64,000 bases of DNA from JAGNZR01 sp051656905 (GTDB lineage Bacteria > Fusobacteriota > Fusobacteriia > Fusobacteriales > Fusobacteriaceae), in assembly GCA_051656905.1 (NCBI GenBank), contig JBOFJQ010000018.1, positions 1 through 64,000 on the forward strand. Reading direction: 5' to 3'. The notes beneath the pieces were generated by a model that searched no databases, was not told where the DNA came from, and worked only from the letters and a program-made list of their open reading frames with translations. The number at the start of each line of letters is the position of its first letter. Position 1 is the first letter of the stretch. Positions 61,388-64,000 of this stretch are shown here, one piece after another. The position numbers and the translations under genes are program-made.

Positions 61388-62419
61388 ATGGATACAATAG
61401 CAATTAGATTAAACTTAGACTACACACAAGGAGTAACAACACAAGCATTAAGCTATATAGACAACTACATAGCAAACATTAGAAGTGAATACGGTTATAC
61501 TTACTGTGACATACTAAAAATAGATAATGCAACAGGAGAAATAATAATGAAAGTATCATATCCAAGATATTTCTCTAGAACAAATGCACACTTAATAACA
61601 ACAGAAGCAGAGTGTCAACAAGTTCAAAATAGCCTTATATGTGCACTAACATATGGTAACTTTAATTATAAAGTATCATCAATCACTCTTATTAGATTAG
61701 ACATACCATTTACTTATCTAATGTCAGAACAAGAGTACTTTCATAACTATCAAAACATCTATAAAGTATTTGCACTTATATATAAAATAAAAAACCCTAA
61801 TTCAGATCCAAAAATGATAAGTCAAATAATATCAGGTAGATCAGAAACCCTAACATATGCAGACACTAGAAGTATGAGTAACTATAACTCAAAAATAATG
61901 ATTTATAACCAGTATCTAAATATAGAAAATAAGACAGAATGTGAAATCTTCAATGGGATAGTAACGTCTTATCCAGACCTATCAAAAAGAATAAGAATAG
62001 AAGTATCAAAGAGAATCAAAAGAAAAGACATTACTTTAGAAGAGTTTAGATCTCGTACCTTCTATACTGAATATTCAATAAAGTATAAAGAGTACTTAAA
62101 TAAAAACATATTTGACTCTGAAGTATTAGAAAACCTATATACCCGTGAGGCTAAAGAGTTAGCTCATAGACTAATACAAGAGAGAGAAACCCCTTCATTT
62201 AAGTATGAAGTCTTTATTCTAAATAACCTAAAATATATATATGACTATGAAATAATAAGAAGAGCACTGTGTATAGCAATAGGTAATACTAAGACAAGAG
62301 AAGGTGCTATTACAACTGTTAGAAAAATACTAAGTCAATATCAAAATAGTAATGAACTTATAGTAATGAATACCTATGCTCACATTAGAGAGATGAGAAG
62401 ACAACTACAAATATACTAA
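61388..62419 (+). CDS. Unrecognised protein, possible replication or mobilisation protein
   Basis: The protein has 343 residues, with AGGAGGT before the ATG. It is rich in Tyr, Ile and Asn, with clustered aromatic motifs (NAHLITTEAECQQVQ, LIRLDIPFTYLMSEQEYF, IRIEVSKRIKRKDITLEEF). The R-x-D-x-P-F strand and the later I-R-I-E-V strand faintly recall phage gene-II/X and rolling-circle-type replication proteins. I do not see their full motif set. The codon use (many ACA, ATA) differs from its neighbours, suggesting another origin. It is flanked by CCCTT/AAGGG hairpins and followed by a 443-base structured non-coding region, as an origin-linked gene would be. Confidence 0.45.
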   Translation: MDTIAIRLNLDYTQGVTTQALSYIDNYIANIRSEYGYTYCDILKIDNATGEIIMKVSYPRYFSRTNAHLITTEAECQQVQNSLICALTYGNFNYKVSSITLIRLDIPFTYLMSEQEYFHNYQNIYKVFALIYKIKNPNSDPKMISQIISGRSETLTYADTRSMSNYNSKIMIYNQYLNIENKTECEIFNGIVTSYPDLSKRIRIEVSKRIKRKDITLEEFRSRTFYTEYSIKYKEYLNKNIFDSEVLENLYTREAKELAHRLIQERETPSFKYEVFILNNLKYIYDYEIIRRALCIAIGNTKTREGAITTVRKILSQYQNSNELIVMNTYAHIREMRRQLQIY

Positions 62420-62862
62420 TAAACACAATACTTCAATACTATAACTACCCCTTTAACCTCAAGGGTATACATACTAATTCACTAAAAATATTAACATAAA
62501 TACTACCCTTGCATATCCAAGGGTATCTATATATTTAATAGTAAAAACATAGAAAAACACCTAAAATATAGATAAATATAGCTAATTTAACAAAAAAAAT
62601 AATAAAATAAATAAAAATAAAGAAAAAAAGATGAGTATAAGCTAAATTTGAATTAAAGAAATTTAGCTTATACTCACTGAAATATAATGAGTATTTATAT
62701 TATTTTGTATTATAATAGAACTAAAAATAGAGATATAAAATCAAATCATAATAGATATATTCTTTATTTTTAATATACTATACAAAGTATAGTATATTAA
62801 TTTATTGAGTATGTCAAGTGTTTTATATAGAATTATCTTTTTATTGTTCTAGAATAAGACTA
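62420..62862. other. Structured non-coding region with several hairpins, candidate origin
   Basis: This region contains four inverted repeats in 360 bases: TACCC/AAGGGTA at 62446-62467, TACCCTTG/CAAGGGTA at 62504-62525, a perfect 18-bp stem (62632-62649 with 62659-62676, arms starting TGAGTATAAGC) and a perfect 14-bp stem with AAA loop (TTAATATACTATAC, 62770-62783 with 62787-62800). A long A-rich run lies at about 62588-62630. No gene is visible. The density is more than terminators require and suits a replication or transfer origin. Confidence 0.5.
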
Positions 62863-63621
62863 TTATTCTAATAAATTCTCTTCTAAAAAGCTATAGTAAG
62901 AGCTTCTAGTTACAATGATATAATCTAGTATCCTGATATCTAATAAAGCTAAACTTTTCTTTAAAGATTGAGTTAGTTCAATATCACTTCTAGAAGGTTT
63001 ATAGTTTCCACTGGGATGATTATGAGCGATTATAATAGATTTGGCTTTGAGTTTAAAGCAGCTATTTAATACAGATGTAACATCAGTAGTATCTTCAAGA
63101 GAAGTATTGTATCTATTAACTCTTTCAGCAATCTCTCTAGGATATATAGCAGAGCGATCTATAGTTCCTTTGAATAAAGACTCTGGTCTAAGTTCTTTAT
63201 CGTTTATGACGTGATTAGCACTATCTAAGTAGAGAATGAAGAAGTGCTCTCTGGGTTCAAAACCTATTTCATTTTTGAGGTAAGGAGTTAAATCATTTCT
63301 AATATATTCAAGAAGAGTACTTTTACAGTTAATGGATATTTTAGACTGTGTAAAATGCTTTTTAAAAAGGTCTTTATTGATATCTGACAGAAACCTCAAA
63401 GAAGCTATCTGGGATTCATTTAAACCCATTTGAGAGAGCCTTAATTGGTCTGCTTTGATAACTTCTTCAAAGGTATTGAAAGTAGATATAAGTTTTTTAC
63501 TAACTGATTGAGATGTAGTTTTAATTAAATTTAAATAAAAGTCTAATTTTTCATATTCATGGTAAAAAGCTGTAGATCCTATAGCATTATATTTTTCTAC
63601 AAGTTCTTCTTTTCGAGACAT
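62863..63621 (-). CDS. radC: RadC-family JAB domain protein
   Basis: The 252-residue protein has an N-terminal helix-hairpin-helix region (about 30-95) and a JAB/MPN domain with the metal motif H200-x-H202 (IIAHNHPSGNYKPSRSDIE) and D213. Chromosomal RadC has an unclear role; copies on mobile elements are very common and may act in DNA processing. AGGAGG precedes the ATG. A small hairpin (AGAATAA/TTATTCT) lies at the stop codon. Confidence 0.9.
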   Translation of the reverse strand: MSRKEELVEKYNAIGSTAFYHEYEKLDFYLNLIKTTSQSVSKKLISTFNTFEEVIKADQLRLSQMGLNESQIASLRFLSDINKDLFKKHFTQSKISINCKSTLLEYIRNDLTPYLKNEIGFEPREHFFILYLDSANHVINDKELRPESLFKGTIDRSAIYPREIAERVNRYNTSLEDTTDVTSVLNSCFKLKAKSIIIAHNHPSGNYKPSRSDIELTQSLKKSLALLDIRILDYIIVTRSSYYSFLEENLLE

Positions 63622-63842
63622 AATTAATCCTCCTATGGTTATATATGTACACTCTATAATATATAACTAAGGAAAGGATAAAAAGTTATAAGGTTAGCGG
63701 ATTATATTAAAATAAAATTTTTGTTCTATTTGTAATAAAGATATTGAATTTCTAAGCTTATTTTTAATGAAAAAAACATAACAACTAGAATTGTGTATCG
63801 TTTTAGTGTATAATATACTAAAAAATAATAAGAGGTATTTAC

Positions 63843-64000
63843 ATGGAATTTAGAGATTATATTCAAAATGAAATGAAAGAAGAGAATATTCCTGTACTTT
63901 TTATAGGTTCAGGAATAACAAAAAGGTATTGTTTGATTGATGGCAAAACCCCACCTAATTGGGAAGAATTATTAAAAATTACTGTTTCTATTTACTCTTC
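63843..64000 (+). CDS. SIR2-domain protein, N-terminal fragment
   Basis: The gene starts at ATG 63843 with GAGGT upstream and runs off the right edge after 52 codons. Residues 17-27 (NIPVLFIGSGITKRY) with the following PPNWEELLK are the nucleotide-binding start of SIR2-like domains (SIR2_2) as found in antiphage proteins, which destroy NAD+ on infection. It probably belongs to a defence system at the right part of the element; further domains and partners are outside the window. A TATAAT lies at 63809-63814. Confidence 0.72.
   Translation, partial: MEFRDYIQNEMKEENIPVLFIGSGITKRYCLIDGKTPPNWEELLKITVSIYS

Noticed and set aside
62446..62800. CRISPR array
   Set aside because: The repeated hairpins differ in sequence and spacing and there are no equal-length spacers or cas genes.

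Overview
The window is strongly A+T-rich chromosomal DNA with many rho-independent terminators, good AGGAGG-type ribosome sites and several TTG or GTG starts. The gene set points to an obligate or facultative anaerobe, most likely of the Fusobacteria (Fusobacterium, Cetobacterium or Ilyobacter type). It includes an anaerobic ribonucleotide reductase, a glycyl-radical enzyme with its activase, NiaR-controlled NAD synthesis, an orphan type IV pilin and AAA-ATPase/PD-(D/E)XK family genes. The genus is an inference from gene content; no ribosomal RNA is present to settle it.

Chromosomal part, about 1-49.2 kb. The left edge holds the start of a probable diaminopropionate ammonia-lyase behind a GntR regulator, then a small secreted Met-rich protein, an orphan pilin, nrdDG behind two NrdR-like boxes, a thiouracil-desulfurase-like protein, a solute-binding lipoprotein and an FMN-binding secreted protein. 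An AEC carrier converges on a CitAB-type two-component system. Positions 11.4-16.4 kb hold a LacI-regulated operon (MFS carrier, double SnoaL/NTF2-like protein, sodium symporter, regulator) with a perfect operator palindrome. Positions 16.6-24.1 kb look like a graveyard of accessory genes: two adjacent broken PD-(D/E)XK-type genes, two Fic AMP-transferases with different built-in inhibitory motifs, and an XRE repressor facing a cro-like relic. Next to these lie a small sigma factor and a replication-initiation-like gene with iteron-like repeats inside it. This last group reads as a remnant of a phage or plasmid replicon.

Positions 24.2-33.0 kb carry a divergently regulated glycyl-radical cluster (HTH regulator; activase, enzyme, TauE-type exporter, iron alcohol dehydrogenase, NCS2-like permease). 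Its make-up suggests fermentation of a small organosulfonate or a diol. NadA-NadB-NadC-NiaR follow, then a D-lyxose operon (LacI, ribose-type ABC transporter, xylulokinase, D-lyxose isomerase), a CNNM/CorC protein, an arsR-acr3-arsC operon and a MATE exporter.

Integrated element, about 49.3 kb to beyond the right edge. A 43-bp fragment resembling the 3' end of a tRNA or tmRNA gene, with its terminator, marks one junction. Inside lie a HEPN protein, a Tn916-type integrase and excisionase, a serine recombinase, and a BrxL-like AAA+ ATPase in an operon with two zinc-ribbon proteins. Phage-type recombination genes follow (Gp157, Rad52/22-like annealing protein), with several unrecognised proteins, a hairpin-rich noncoding region next to a possible replication or mobilisation gene, RadC, and the start of a SIR2-domain protein. 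The BrxL-like module, the HEPN gene and the SIR2 gene make this element the best place to look for an undescribed defence or maintenance system.
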